Shown: positions 1 through 10,130, numbered from the stretch's first letter. The stretch: 64,000 bases of DNA from Natranaeroarchaeum sp042663585 (GCF_042663585.1 NZ_JBHTAN010000006.1:806001-870000); one strand, 5' to 3'. The notes: a model not told the origin generated them from the sequence alone. A program made the numbers and translations.

Positions 1-441
1 CGACTCGGTGGCTCCGAGTATCTCGCACAGTTCGGTGGAACTGACGCCTTCCCCGACCTCCCGGAGCGTCCTGCCGTTCTCGTCGAGACGCTCGCGGACG
101 TATCAGATCGGGACTCGACGACCGCGGTCCACGACGTAAGCCACGGCGGCCTCGCCGTCTCGCTCGCCGAGATGGTGACAGAGACTGCCGGTCTCGACGT
201 CTCCCTGCCGGGGGAAGCACCCCTTGCCGAGTTGTTCCACGAACAGCCAGGCCGGGCGATCGTGGCGACGACTGACCCCGAGGCCGTCGAGGACGCGTTC
301 GACGGCATCGCACCGGTCGAACGGCTCGGTACCGGGACTGCAGGCGGCGAACTGACTATCGATGTCGGCGACGAGACGGTCCGGTCGGATGCCGAGACCA
401 TCGCCGAGCGCCGCGACGTGATCGAGCGCGAACTCGACTGA
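1..441 (+). CDS. purL: Phosphoribosylformylglycinamidine synthase subunit PurL, C-terminal part (5' end outside window)
   Basis: The frame is open from the left edge and gives 146 codons before the stop. PurL uses ATP and glutamine-derived ammonia to turn FGAR into FGAM in purine synthesis. The fragment carries the PurL/AIR-synthase C-terminal pattern: LGGSEY at the very start, then HDVSHGGLAVSLAEM around residues 44-58, followed by the terminal alpha/beta subdomain ending in ERRDVIEREL. The ATG at 172 is internal to this domain, so it is not the true start. Nothing downstream suggests an operon; the next gene has its own BoxA. Confidence 0.93.
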   Translation, partial: RLGGSEYLAQFGGTDAFPDLPERPAVLVETLADVSDRDSTTAVHDVSHGGLAVSLAEMVTETAGLDVSLPGEAPLAELFHEQPGRAIVATTDPEAVEDAFDGIAPVERLGTGTAGGELTIDVGDETVRSDAETIAERRDVIERELD

Positions 442-492
442 ACGGCTCGCTCTCTTCCGTCGAATCCCCACATTTGCTCTCTCGCATAGCCG

Positions 493-498
493 TTATAT
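493..498 (+). promoter_or_regulatory. BoxA of the HalX regulator gene, with a leader
   Basis: TTATAT here predicts a transcript start near 521, about 30 bases before the ATG at 554. A GAGGT Shine-Dalgarno-like stretch at 541-545 sits eight bases before that ATG, so this gene looks leadered, unlike many neighbours. Confidence 0.5.
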
Positions 499-553
499 TG
501 AAGTAACTCCCCTGCGAAAGTTAGATCAATGACAGGTACAGAGGTTGTAACTA

Positions 554-1126
554 ATGGCTCAGACGGTTGATCCAACGGTGCTGATCGCCGAGGACGAACC
601 GGACCTCGCCGACCTGTACACGGCCTGGCTTCAGGAAGACTACGAGGTTCGAACCGCCTACAACGGGAGCCAGGCACTCGATTCGATCGACGAACGCGTC
701 GACGTGGTGCTTCTGGACCGCCGGATGCCGGGGCTCTCGGGGGACCGGGTACTCGACACGATCAGGGACCGTGAACTCGACTGTCGCGTCGCGATGGTGA
801 CCGCCGTCGAACCGGATTTCGAGATCATCGAGATGGGGTTCGACGATTACCTCGTGAAACCGGCATCCAGTGACGAACTGCGTGCGATGGTCGAGCAACT
901 GCTGTTGCGAAGCGAGTACGACGGCATGTTACAGGAGTTCTACGCGCTGGCATCGAAGAAAGCGATTCTCGACAAACAAAAGCCGGACTACGAACTCCGG
1001 GCGAGCGAGGAGTACGTTCGACTCGAGGACCGACTGGCTGTTCTCCGCTCGGATATCGACGACACGATGGCCAAACTGTCGGACCGGGACGCCTACGACC
1101 GGGCCTGTCAGGACATCGCCCGGTAA
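554..1126 (+). CDS. HalX-domain response regulator
   Basis: A 190-residue protein with an N-terminal receiver domain (about 7-120) and a C-terminal HalX helical domain (about 125-190). The acidic pocket is IAEDEPD at 11-17, the likely phospho-acceptor is Asp55 in VVLLDRRMPG, and the conserved Lys lies in DYLVKPAS. HalX regulators are typical haloarchaeal two-component outputs; the C-terminal domain has no known DNA-binding fold. No histidine kinase is adjacent, so it is an orphan regulator whose partner cannot be named. A Shine-Dalgarno-like GAGGT supports the ATG at 554. Molecular role is clear, signal is not. Confidence 0.88.
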   Translation: MAQTVDPTVLIAEDEPDLADLYTAWLQEDYEVRTAYNGSQALDSIDERVDVVLLDRRMPGLSGDRVLDTIRDRELDCRVAMVTAVEPDFEIIEMGFDDYLVKPASSDELRAMVEQLLLRSEYDGMLQEFYALASKKAILDKQKPDYELRASEEYVRLEDRLAVLRSDIDDTMAKLSDRDAYDRACQDIAR

Positions 1127-1185
1127 CAGAGAGGGCGCCGTCGAGAGCCCCCACCTCGCTCTGATACTTTACAATACTCTTGTAC

Positions 1186-2127
1186 TCACGACTCGCGGTC
1201 ACGCCCGTCCATTGCGCTCTCGACGAGATCGATTGCCAACTCCGCGGCATCGACCGCAGTCTCGCCCAGCACGTAGGTCACTGGCTCGATACCGAACTCG
1301 CCGCGATGGTAGAGAACCAGCGGGACCGACTCCCGTTCGGCGAGTCGTTCTCGGAGATGCTCTTCACGCCCCTCGTAGCCCGCGTCGAACTCCAGCGGGT
1401 CGATTCCGGCGTCCCGGGCGGCATCGAGCAACGCATCGCTCGTTGCGAGGTTGAGCGCTGCCCTGAGGTCGTCATCCGCCTCTTTCGCGACGAGGACCGT
1501 CCCTGCAACGTGTTCTGACGCGCCGAACTCGGGGTTTGCCGCGCGCTCGACCGTCCCGCGGATCCGGTAGATCCGGCCCGGAATCGCCGCCAGGTCGGTC
1601 GGCCCCTCGGCCTCCGGCAGTGCCATTCCGATGTTCGTCCCCACGTTCGGGACGTACTCGGTGACGGCATCGGTGCCGGTCAGCAGGCGTGCGGCCCGAC
1701 GGACGGACCGGAGCACGTCCCGCTCTGCGAGGACCTGTGAATCCGTTCCGCGGACGCAGAGATCACAGCCCAACCCCTCCAGTTCCGGCATCAGTTCCTC
1801 GTGGATGGCACAGATCGGCCCTCTATCCTCGAACTCGCGGATCAGCGCCAGCAGTTCCGCGAGGGCGTCCACCTCGTCCATCTCGCCGGAGTCGAACCCC
1901 TCGGCGATCCGCTCGACCGTTGCGATCATCCGTTCGTCCTCGCTAAATCGCGGCTCGATGGCGACGTTTTCGTTGACGAGGTTGCTGATCGCGGCCTGCG
2001 TGACCCCAAGCCGATTTGCGATTTCCTGCTGGGTGAACCCTCGCTCGTCGAGTTCGCTCGCGAGCAACACGCGGGCCGTCGGCATGAACCGCTCGACGAC
2101 GATCTCCCCCGGGAGGACCAGCGACAT
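1186..2127 (-). CDS. thiR: HTH-ThiN transcriptional regulator (ThiR-like)
   Basis: 313 residues. An N-terminal helix-turn-helix (about 8-55, with TQQEIANRLGVTQAAISNLV as the recognition unit) is followed by a ThiN-type domain (about 140-310; SVRRAARLL and VPNVGTNIGMALPEA are recognisable). ThiN is a thiamine-phosphate synthase fold; when fused to an HTH without a kinase domain it acts as a thiamine-phosphate-responsive repressor of thiamine genes in archaea. The frame stays open upstream, but the ATG at 2127 is chosen because a BoxA lies about 26 bases before it. No thiamine biosynthesis gene is in the window, so targets must lie elsewhere. Confidence 0.85.
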   Translation of the reverse strand: MSLVLPGEIVVERFMPTARVLLASELDERGFTQQEIANRLGVTQAAISNLVNENVAIEPRFSEDERMIATVERIAEGFDSGEMDEVDALAELLALIREFEDRGPICAIHEELMPELEGLGCDLCVRGTDSQVLAERDVLRSVRRAARLLTGTDAVTEYVPNVGTNIGMALPEAEGPTDLAAIPGRIYRIRGTVERAANPEFGASEHVAGTVLVAKEADDDLRAALNLATSDALLDAARDAGIDPLEFDAGYEGREEHLRERLAERESVPLVLYHRGEFGIEPVTYVLGETAVDAAELAIDLVESAMDGRDRES

Positions 2128-2149
2128 ACCAGCCGATTGCGCGGGATCG

Positions 2150-2157
2150 TATATAAG
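2150..2157 (-). promoter_or_regulatory. BoxA of the thiR-like gene
   Basis: CTTATATA on the minus strand is centred about 26 bases upstream of the ATG at 2127, the spacing of a leaderless haloarchaeal transcript. It decides the start against the 49-codon longer open frame. Confidence 0.7.
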
Positions 2158-2298
2158 TGACTCGTCGATTCGTGGAGTAACTGGCCGTCCATTTATCAAC
2201 AATGCCGCGGCGAGGGCCGGCATGATCTGACTGTCGACGTGCGGTGGCTGCCGTTGTGCGACGTCCCACCGCACGATCCGTCTTCGTCGCCTGTTCGC

Positions 2299-3087
2299 TC
2301 AGAGGTTCGACGCCCCGGCGCCGCCGTCGATGGGCACCGCCACGCCGTTGATGTAACTCGACCGCGGAGAGCTTAGAAACGCGACCGTGTCGCCGAGTTC
2401 GCGGGGCTCACCGATCCGCTCCATCGGGTTCCCCTCGCTCCAGTCCGCTAACCCCTCCTCGTAGCTGTCGAACTCGCCGCGCTCTATGGACTGCTCGATT
2501 AGCTCCTCGACGCGGGCCGTCTCGTGAGCGCCGGGGAGGACGGCGTTGGCGCGCACGTCCGGCGCGAGTTCCTTCGAGAGCGTCTTTTCCAGCCCGATGA
2601 CGCTCATCCGGACGGCGTTCGAGAGCACTAGCTGGTCGATGGCCTCCTTGACGCTCCGGGAGGTGATGTTTACGATGGTGCCCTCGCCCTCACGGAGATA
2701 TGGCTCGCTCTCGCGGACGAGTCGGACGACGCTCATCACCAGCAGGTCGAACGCCTCGTACCAGTCCTCGTCGGTCGTGTCGAGGAAGGGGCCGCTCGGC
2801 GGCCCGCCGGCGCTCGTCACGAGGTGATCGATGCCGCCGAACTCCTCGACGGTGCGCTCGACGAGTCGCTCGATGTCGTCTTTCTTCGTGAGGTCGGCCT
2901 GAACGGCGACGACCTCGCCCGTCGCGCTCTCACGGATCTCCTCTGCCGCCGCTTCGAGACGCTCTTCGTCGCGACCGTTCACGACGACGTTCGCGCCGTT
3001 CTCCGCGAGCGCCGTCGCCGATGCCTTGCCGAGGCCGCTGCTCGATGCTGTGACGAGCGCTGCATTCCCGTCGATTGCCAGGTCCAT
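2299..3087 (-). CDS. Short-chain dehydrogenase/reductase with non-canonical active site
   Basis: 262 residues with a Rossmann N-terminus: TASSSGLGKA around 14-23 is the NAD(P) glycine motif, SAGG replaces the usual NNAG, and the SDR C-terminal pattern INGVAVPIDGG is present. Where classical enzymes have the Tyr-x3-Lys pair this protein reads LVLSNAVRMSVIGLEKTL, lacking both residues. That matches a known BKR-like SDR subgroup, but the reaction is not predictable. The start at 3087 rather than 3153 is supported by a BoxA (CTTTTAAC) about 28 bases upstream, and it removes an overlap with the aminotransferase gene. Confidence 0.82.
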   Translation of the reverse strand: MDLAIDGNAALVTASSSGLGKASATALAENGANVVVNGRDEERLEAAAEEIRESATGEVVAVQADLTKKDDIERLVERTVEEFGGIDHLVTSAGGPPSGPFLDTTDEDWYEAFDLLVMSVVRLVRESEPYLREGEGTIVNITSRSVKEAIDQLVLSNAVRMSVIGLEKTLSKELAPDVRANAVLPGAHETARVEELIEQSIERGEFDSYEEGLADWSEGNPMERIGEPRELGDTVAFLSSPRSSYINGVAVPIDGGAGASNL

Positions 3088-3111
3088 AGGGAAAGTGGGC
3101 ACGAGCGGAGC

Positions 3112-3119
3112 GTTAAAAG
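3112..3119 (-). promoter_or_regulatory. BoxA of the SDR gene
   Basis: CTTTTAAC on the minus strand lies about 28 bases before the ATG at 3087. The SDR is thus probably transcribed separately from the aminotransferase upstream of it. Confidence 0.6.
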
Positions 3120-3145
3120 CTTCGTCCGGAGACGAAAGCGTGCTC

Positions 3146-4282
3146 TCAGTCAATATAGCTCTCGATCCGTCGCATCGCCTCTTTCAGGTCGTCGAGGCCG
3201 GTCGCGTAGGAGACCCGGAGATGTCCTTCGCCGTCCTCGCCGAAGACATCACCCGGGACTGCGGCGACTTGCTGCTCTTCGAGCAGTCCTTCGGCGAACG
3301 CCTCCGCGTCGCCGCCAGGCACTTCTGGGAAGACGTAAAACGCCCCCTCAGCCTCGAAGCAGTCGATACCAATCTCCTCGAACCGCGAGAGGACGAAGTT
3401 TCGACGACGGTTGTACTGGGTGACCATCTCCCGGACGTCGTCATCACAGTTTTCCAGCGCTTCCAGGGCGGCGTTCTGGGCGGTCGTCGGGGCCGACAGC
3501 ATCGCGTACTGGTGGATGCGGTTCATCGCCTCGATGGCTTTCGCCGGCCCCATCGCGTAGCCAAGGCGCAGTCCGGTCATCGCGTAGGCCTTCGAGAAGC
3601 CGTTAAACACGATGGTTCGCTCGCGCATCCCTGGCAGCGTGGCGATCGAGGTATGCTCGCGGCCGTAGGTGAGATCTGCGTAGATCTCGTCGCTCAGCAC
3701 CGTTAGATCGTGTTCACGGGCAAACTCCGCAATCGGCTCTAGCTCGGATTCGGTCATGATCGCGCCGGTCGGGTTGTTCGGGTAACAGAACAACATCGCG
3801 TCGGCGTGCTGTGCGCCGGCGCGTTGTAGCTCCTCGACGGTGAGCTTGAATCCGTGATCGCTGGTCTTGACCGGCAGCGGATCGGCCCCCGCGAAGGTGA
3901 TTCCCGGCCCGTAGGAGACGTACGACGGATCGGGAACGGCGACGGTATCGCCGGGATCCACGAGCGCCCGGAGCGCCACGTCGACCCCCTCGCTGACACC
4001 GGTGGTAACGATGATCTCATCGTCCGGATCGTACGTCAGCCCGTATCGCTCGTCGACGTGCTCGGCGATTCCCTCACGGAGCTCTCGTTTCCCGCGATTC
4101 GCCGTGTAGGACGTCTTTCCGCGTTCGAGCGAGGCGATAGCAGCCTCACGAGCGCCCCACGGTGCGGAGAAGTCCGGTTCGCCCACACCCAGGGAGATTA
4201 CGTCGTCCATCTCCTCGGCTAGCTCGAAGAACCGCCGGATCCCCGACGGTGGGACCTTCCGGACGCGCTCGCTGATCTTCAT
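3146..4282 (-). CDS. Class I/II PLP-dependent aminotransferase (aspartate/aromatic type)
   Basis: 378 residues, full length for the fold-type I AspC-like family. The substrate loop LGVGEPDFSAP is at 31-41, CYPNNPTGA at about 176-184, the phosphate-binding Asp/Tyr segment SDEIYADL near 197-204, and the Schiff-base lysine is Lys231 in NGFSKAYAMTGLRLGYAMG. It exchanges an amino group between an amino acid and a 2-oxo acid in the cytosol. Its ATG overlaps the stop of the Lrp gene upstream by four bases (ATGA), so the two are translationally coupled and the Lrp protein probably controls it. Substrate (Asp, aromatic or Ala) is not decidable from sequence. Confidence 0.9.
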   Translation of the reverse strand: MKISERVRKVPPSGIRRFFELAEEMDDVISLGVGEPDFSAPWGAREAAIASLERGKTSYTANRGKRELREGIAEHVDERYGLTYDPDDEIIVTTGVSEGVDVALRALVDPGDTVAVPDPSYVSYGPGITFAGADPLPVKTSDHGFKLTVEELQRAGAQHADAMLFCYPNNPTGAIMTESELEPIAEFAREHDLTVLSDEIYADLTYGREHTSIATLPGMRERTIVFNGFSKAYAMTGLRLGYAMGPAKAIEAMNRIHQYAMLSAPTTAQNAALEALENCDDDVREMVTQYNRRRNFVLSRFEEIGIDCFEAEGAFYVFPEVPGGDAEAFAEGLLEEQQVAAVPGDVFGEDGEGHLRVSYATGLDDLKEAMRRIESYID

Positions 4283-4764
4283 GGAGAGATCGACAGCCTG
4301 TCGTCGTCGTCGTCCTCACTCATTCGGATGCCACGGTCCTTGTAGGTATCCATGACGTAGTGGGTTACCGTCTGAGTGATCTCGGGGACGGGTGCGACCT
4401 TGTCGCTGATGAACTTCGAGACTTCCTGCATCGACTCGCCCTCGACGACCATCTCGAAGTCGTAGTCGCCACTGACGAGCCTGAGCGTCTTGACCTCCGG
4501 AAACCGCGCCAGCCGCTCGGAGATATCGTTGTAGCTAGTCTCCCGGTCGAGTTTGACGTTCAACTCGACCGACGCGCGGACGCGTTCTTCGTCGACCTCG
4601 TTCCAGTCGACGACTGCCTGATACCCTCTGATGATACCTTCGTCTTCGAGCGATTCGATCGTCGAGATGACCTCGGTCTCGTCGAGGTCGGTCATCCGCG
4701 CCAGGTCCTCGGTGGAGTACCGTGCGTTCTCCAGAAGGAGCTCCAGCAGCTCGCGCTTGCTCAT
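4279..4764 (-). CDS. Lrp/AsnC-family transcriptional regulator
   Basis: 161 residues: winged helix-turn-helix (about 5-60, containing STEDLARMTDLDETEVISTIESLEDEGII) and a RAM ligand-binding domain (about 70-150, with VKTLRLVSGDYDFEMVVEG). This family senses amino acids and binds as multimers. It is the first gene of a two-gene operon with the aminotransferase, which suggests an amino-acid ligand related to that enzyme. The ATG at 4764 is preferred over 4791 because a BoxA-like CCTTTTGT lies about 27 bases upstream and the family normally starts at this point. Confidence 0.9.
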   Translation of the reverse strand: MSKRELLELLLENARYSTEDLARMTDLDETEVISTIESLEDEGIIRGYQAVVDWNEVDEERVRASVELNVKLDRETSYNDISERLARFPEVKTLRLVSGDYDFEMVVEGESMQEVSKFISDKVAPVPEITQTVTHYVMDTYKDRGIRMSEDDDDDRLSISP

Positions 4765-4786
4765 GCCATAACCAGGCCGTGGCGGG

Positions 4787-4794
4787 AACAAAAG
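4787..4794 (-). promoter_or_regulatory. BoxA of the lrp-aminotransferase operon
   Basis: CCTTTTGT on the minus strand about 27 bases before the ATG at 4764; a weak but correctly spaced element. Confidence 0.45.
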
Positions 4795-4844
4795 GGTTTC
4801 TCCGCACCCTCATGACATGTGGTGTGGTACCGCGACCCTGCCCG

Positions 4845-4991
4845 TCACCGGCCTCCCGACTGGCAGGCGTCGCAGATGGATACTCTGGCGCTGATACTGC
4901 CGTTCTGCTCCGACCCGATCTTGATCGGGGTAACCGGGACGTAGCTTCTGCAGTACGCACATCGCTCAATCGCATCGATCTTCGATTTCAT
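4845..4991 (-). CDS. 48-residue zinc-ribbon-like microprotein
   Basis: A short frame starting MKSKIDAIERCAYCRSYV and ending VSICDACQSGRR. It contains two CxxC pairs (Cys11/Cys14 and Cys42/Cys45), the layout of a single structural zinc site. An AT-rich BoxA-like AATTTTAAAT lies at 5021-5030 on the same strand, and codon choice is GC-rich at third positions like real genes here. Such tiny CxxC proteins are numerous in haloarchaea and mostly uncharacterised; some are small regulators or adaptors. It stands alone between the lrp promoter and the divergent trm56 gene. Function unknown. Confidence 0.7.
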   Translation of the reverse strand: MKSKIDAIERCAYCRSYVPVTPIKIGSEQNGSISARVSICDACQSGGR

Positions 4992-5161
4992 GCGGTTTAC
5001 CCAGAGATAGTTAGCACGTTATTTAAAATTCGTGTAAAGTTTCTCGTATCTACTTGCTCTGAATAACTCTCGATCCTCGTTGAGTGAAAACGTGTCTGTC
5101 GTCCGGCATAGTTCGACTGGGAAGCGAAACGCCCTAACACGCGTCGTGCTACGGATCGGAC

Positions 5162-5704
5162 ATGCACAACGAATCCGAAGTCACCGTCCTCCGACTCGGC
5201 CACCGCCCCGGCCGAGACAACCGGATGACGACACACGTCGGGCTGACCGCGCGCGCGCTGGGTGCCGACCGGGTACTCCTCGACGGCGCGTCCGGTCCGG
5301 CAGAGACCGTCGAGGACATCACCGAGCGCTTCGGCGGCCCCTTCGAGGTAGAGGTTACGGAGAGTCCCAAAGGCGTCCTGCGGAACTGGGAGGGGGTCGT
5401 CGTCCACCTGACGATGTACGGCGAGCGCGTTCAGGACGTCGAAGCGGAGATCAGGGAGTCCCACGAATCGGGCGAGCCGATACTGGTCGTCGTCGGCGCG
5501 GAGAAAGTCTCTTTCGACGTCTACGAGGCGGCCGACTGGAACGTCGGCGTGACGAACCAACCCCACTCCGAGGTTGCGGGGCTGGCCGTCTTCCTCGACC
5601 GCCTGTTCGAGGGGCGCGAACTCGACCGCGAGTGGGAGGACGCAGACCAGCACGTCGTGCCGATGGCGACCGGAAAGAAGGTCGTCCCGGACGACGAAGA
5701 GTAG
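5162..5704 (+). CDS. trm56: tRNA (cytidine(56)-2'-O)-methyltransferase
   Basis: 180 residues of the archaea-specific SPOUT-family Trm56, which 2'-O-methylates C56 in the T-loop of tRNA using SAM. Recognisable segments are VLRLGHRPGRDNRMTTHVGL at the N-terminus, NWEGVVVHLTMYG in the middle, and the trefoil-knot SAM region LVVVGAEKVSFDVYE followed by NVGVTNQPHSEVAGLAVFLDR. Length agrees with the family. The gene is divergent from the small zinc protein and is followed by a T6 stretch that may terminate it. Confidence 0.93.
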   Translation: MHNESEVTVLRLGHRPGRDNRMTTHVGLTARALGADRVLLDGASGPAETVEDITERFGGPFEVEVTESPKGVLRNWEGVVVHLTMYGERVQDVEAEIRESHESGEPILVVVGAEKVSFDVYEAADWNVGVTNQPHSEVAGLAVFLDRLFEGRELDREWEDADQHVVPMATGKKVVPDDEE

Positions 5705-5710
5705 TTTTTT
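5705..5710 (+). terminator. T-rich terminator after trm56
   Basis: Six T residues directly follow the trm56 stop codon, a typical archaeal oligo-T termination signal. Confidence 0.45.
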
Positions 5711-5734
5711 CTAGCCCGGCACCCCACATCCGCT

Positions 5735-5947
5735 ATGTCACTCGCTCTCGCCATCGTTGGGGTCGTACTGCTCCTGATGGGTCTTTCAGGCTACTCCTCG
5801 CCGGAGGGTATGATGGAAGCCCAGAACCGGTATCCAGTCGGCCCCACCGACGATATCGAGTCGGAGACGCAGTATCGTCTGACCCGCTTCGCCTCGGTGA
5901 TAGTCGCGGCAATCGGTGCGGCCCTGCTCGTTTTCGCGTATCTGTAA
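5735..5947 (+). CDS. Small two-helix membrane protein
   Basis: 70 residues with hydrophobic helices at about 3-20 (LALAIVGVVLLLMGLSGY) and 50-70 (FASVIVAAIGAALLVFAYL), joined by a polar loop containing PEGMMEAQNRYPVGP. The layout resembles small haloarchaeal proteins of the DUF6199 kind, but I cannot confirm it. It lies 30 bases after trm56 on the same strand and may be read from its own weak promoter. Function unknown. Confidence 0.65.
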   Translation: MSLALAIVGVVLLLMGLSGYSSPEGMMEAQNRYPVGPTDDIESETQYRLTRFASVIVAAIGAALLVFAYL

Positions 5948-6022
5948 CTCGGCTACTGTTGCCCGAACGCTCGACCCCCGGTAACCCGAATTATTAATCA
6001 TTCACCACGACAATAGGTAGCT

Positions 6023-7723
<1,701 letters not shown>

Positions 7724-7784
7724 TCTGGCCGGCAGTTCTCGGGGGAATGTTTATTCCGAAGCACGGTGCATATCATGATGAAAT

Positions 7785-9755
7785 ATGACAGATGAGCCCG
7801 ATGTGGAGTTGGAGGCGCGGCTGGCAGAACAGGAAGAGTTCGAACCACCGGAGGAGTTCGTTGAACAGGCCAACGTCTCCGACCCGGAGATATACGACGA
7901 GTTCGAGGAGCCAGAAAGTTGGGAGCGGGCCGCTGACCTGCTCGATTGGGATACCGAGTACGACGACGTGCTCGTCGACGACGACGCCCCGTTCTACGAG
8001 TGGTTCGTCGACGGCGAACTCAACGCCGCGTACAACTGTATCGACCGACACGTCGAGTCCGGCCGCAAGAACCACGCCGCGATCAAGTGGGAGGGCGAAC
8101 TCGGCGAGACCCGGACCTACACCTATCAGGACCTCTACCGCGAGGTAAACGAGTTCGCCGCGGGACTCCGCGACCTCGGCGTCGAGGAGGACGACGTCGT
8201 CACACTGTATATGCCGATGATCCCGGAGCTACCGATCGCGATGCTCGCCTGCGCGCGGATCGGAGCACCCCATTCTGTCGTCTTCGCCGGGTTCTCGGCT
8301 GACGCCCTCGCCACGCGGATGAACTCCGCGGACTCCGAGTATCTGGTCACCTGTGACGGCTACTACCGCCGTGGCGACGCCCTGAACCACAAGGAGAAAG
8401 CCGACAAAGGCCTCCGGAGCGTCGACGAAGACGTCGAGACGGTCGTTGTCGACCGACTCGGCGACGAACTCAACCACTTCCTCGGCGAGCAGTCCCACGA
8501 CTACGACGAACTGGTCGCGGCCCACGACGGCGAGCGCGTCGAACCGGTCTCCCGCGACGCCGAGGATATGCTCTTTCTCATGTACACCTCGGGCACGACG
8601 GGCCAGCCCAAAGGCGTCAAACACACGACCGGCGGCTACCTCTCCTATGCGGCGTGGACGTCCCACTCGGTACTGGACATCAAGCCAGAGGATAGCTACT
8701 GGTGTGCGGCCGACATCGGCTGGATCACGGGCCACTCCTACATCGTCTACGGGCCGCTCGCTCTCGGCACGACGACTGTGATGTACGAGGGGACGCCAGA
8801 TTACCCCGACAAGGACCGCCTCTGGGAACTCGTCGAGAAGTACGCCGTGGACATCTTCTACACCGCGCCCACGGCGATCCGCTCGTTCATGAAATGGGGC
8901 GAGGAGTACCCCGCGAGCCGGGACCTCTCTAGTCTTCGTCTGCTCGGGACAGTCGGAGAGCCAATCAACCCCCGCGCCTGGAAGTGGTACTACAAACACA
9001 TCGGTGACGAGTCCTGTCCAATCGTCGACACTTGGTGGCAGACCGAGACCGGCGGAATGATGATCACGACACTGCCGGGTATTGGCAACATGAAACCCGG
9101 GTCCGCCGGCCCGGCACTGCCCGGCATCGACACCGAAATCGTCGATACGGCCGGCGAACAGGTCAGTCCGGGTGATGCGGGCTATCTGACCATCCGCAAC
9201 CCCTGGCCCGGCATGTTGCGCACCCTCTACGACAACGACCAGCGGTTCCTCGACGAGTACTGGCGGGACTACTCCGACGAGGACGCCGACGAATGGGTCT
9301 ACTTCCCCGAGGACGGCGCGAAGATCGACGAGGACGGCTACATCACCGTCCTCGGTCGCGTCGACGACGTCATCAACGTCTCCGGGCACCGCCTCGGTAC
9401 GATGGAGATAGAGAGCGCCATCGTCGGCGTACCGGGCGTCGCGGAGGCGGCGGTCGTCGGCGGCTCACACGAGGTCAAAGGGGAGGCGGTGTATGCCTAC
9501 GTCATCACCGAGGACGACGCCGAGGGCGGCGAGGAGCTTCGCGAGAAGGTGATCGACAACGTCGAGAAGGCCATTGGTCCGTTCGCACGGCCGGAGGAAG
9601 TCATCTTCACGCCTGAGCTACCGAAGACCCGCTCCGGGAAGATCATGCGCCGTCTGCTCGAAGACATCGCCAACGAGGAGGAACTGGGCAACACGTCGAC
9701 GCTCAGAAACCCCGAAATCGTCGAGGACATCCAGGCGCAGGTCAGCAGCGACTAG
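7785..9755 (+). CDS. acs: Acetyl-CoA synthetase (AMP-forming)
   Basis: 656 residues, full length for the acyl-adenylate-forming Acs family. The P-loop-like YTSGTTGQPKG lies near 265-275, the aromatic motif TWWQTETGGMM near 418-428, the hinge GRVDDVINVSGHRLGTMEIESAI near 523-545, and the catalytic acyl-adenylation lysine in KTRSGKIMRR near 612-621. It activates acetate (perhaps propionate) to its CoA ester. It is 61 bases after the mutase gene on the same strand, consistent with acetate or propionate use feeding the mutase. A T6 run after the stop may end the transcript. Confidence 0.93.
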   Translation: MTDEPDVELEARLAEQEEFEPPEEFVEQANVSDPEIYDEFEEPESWERAADLLDWDTEYDDVLVDDDAPFYEWFVDGELNAAYNCIDRHVESGRKNHAAIKWEGELGETRTYTYQDLYREVNEFAAGLRDLGVEEDDVVTLYMPMIPELPIAMLACARIGAPHSVVFAGFSADALATRMNSADSEYLVTCDGYYRRGDALNHKEKADKGLRSVDEDVETVVVDRLGDELNHFLGEQSHDYDELVAAHDGERVEPVSRDAEDMLFLMYTSGTTGQPKGVKHTTGGYLSYAAWTSHSVLDIKPEDSYWCAADIGWITGHSYIVYGPLALGTTTVMYEGTPDYPDKDRLWELVEKYAVDIFYTAPTAIRSFMKWGEEYPASRDLSSLRLLGTVGEPINPRAWKWYYKHIGDESCPIVDTWWQTETGGMMITTLPGIGNMKPGSAGPALPGIDTEIVDTAGEQVSPGDAGYLTIRNPWPGMLRTLYDNDQRFLDEYWRDYSDEDADEWVYFPEDGAKIDEDGYITVLGRVDDVINVSGHRLGTMEIESAIVGVPGVAEAAVVGGSHEVKGEAVYAYVITEDDAEGGEELREKVIDNVEKAIGPFARPEEVIFTPELPKTRSGKIMRRLLEDIANEEELGNTSTLRNPEIVEDIQAQVSSD

Positions 9756-9773
9756 CCGGCTTCCCTGACTCCG

Positions 9774-9779
9774 TTTTTT
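9774..9779 (+). terminator. T-rich terminator after acs
   Basis: Six T residues 18 bases after the acs stop codon, between two convergent genes. Confidence 0.4.
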
Positions 9780-9783
9780 CGAC

Positions 9784-10071
9784 TCAGTTGTTCTCGCCGA
9801 GGCCGTAGTACCGGATCGCGAACAGCGGGATCCCGAGCAGAGTAGCGATCGTTATCGCGCCGTACAGACCAAGTCCGAGCGCGTTCGGCGGCATCTCGAT
9901 GAACCCGTAGAGCGCGACCGTCTCGAGCTCGTCCGAGAGGACCACCGACAGGACAACACCCATGAACGCGGCGATACCGATGAGGATGAAGTAGAGACGG
10001 ATGACGACTTGCTGTCCGTTGAGATCTGCTGTCGCGTCGACGCCCTCGAACGACGTTTCGCTATCTGTCAC
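9784..10071 (-). CDS. Small two-helix membrane protein (DUF7520-like)
   Basis: 95 residues. A soluble N-terminus (about 1-22) is followed by two membrane helices, LYFILIGIAAFMGVVLSVVL and LYGAITIATLLGIPLFAIRYYG. It resembles haloarchaeal proteins of the DUF7520 type that sit beside haem-copper oxidase genes, and here the oxidase subunit I gene is indeed next. It may be a small accessory or assembly factor, but that is only inferred from neighbourhood. It is divergent from the 28-residue microprotein. Confidence 0.75.
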   Translation of the reverse strand: MTDSETSFEGVDATADLNGQQVVIRLYFILIGIAAFMGVVLSVVLSDELETVALYGFIEMPPNALGLGLYGAITIATLLGIPLFAIRYYGLGENN

Positions 10072-10130
10072 GAGTACTCATTGGGGTGGCAAACGATTAG
10101 GTTTTTCCACTTGCCCCGCCAAACAACGGT

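Noticed and set aside
8229..9389. 386-codon open frame on the minus strand opposite acs
   Set aside because: Antisense shadow of acetyl-CoA synthetase; low-complexity translation with no motifs and no promoter.
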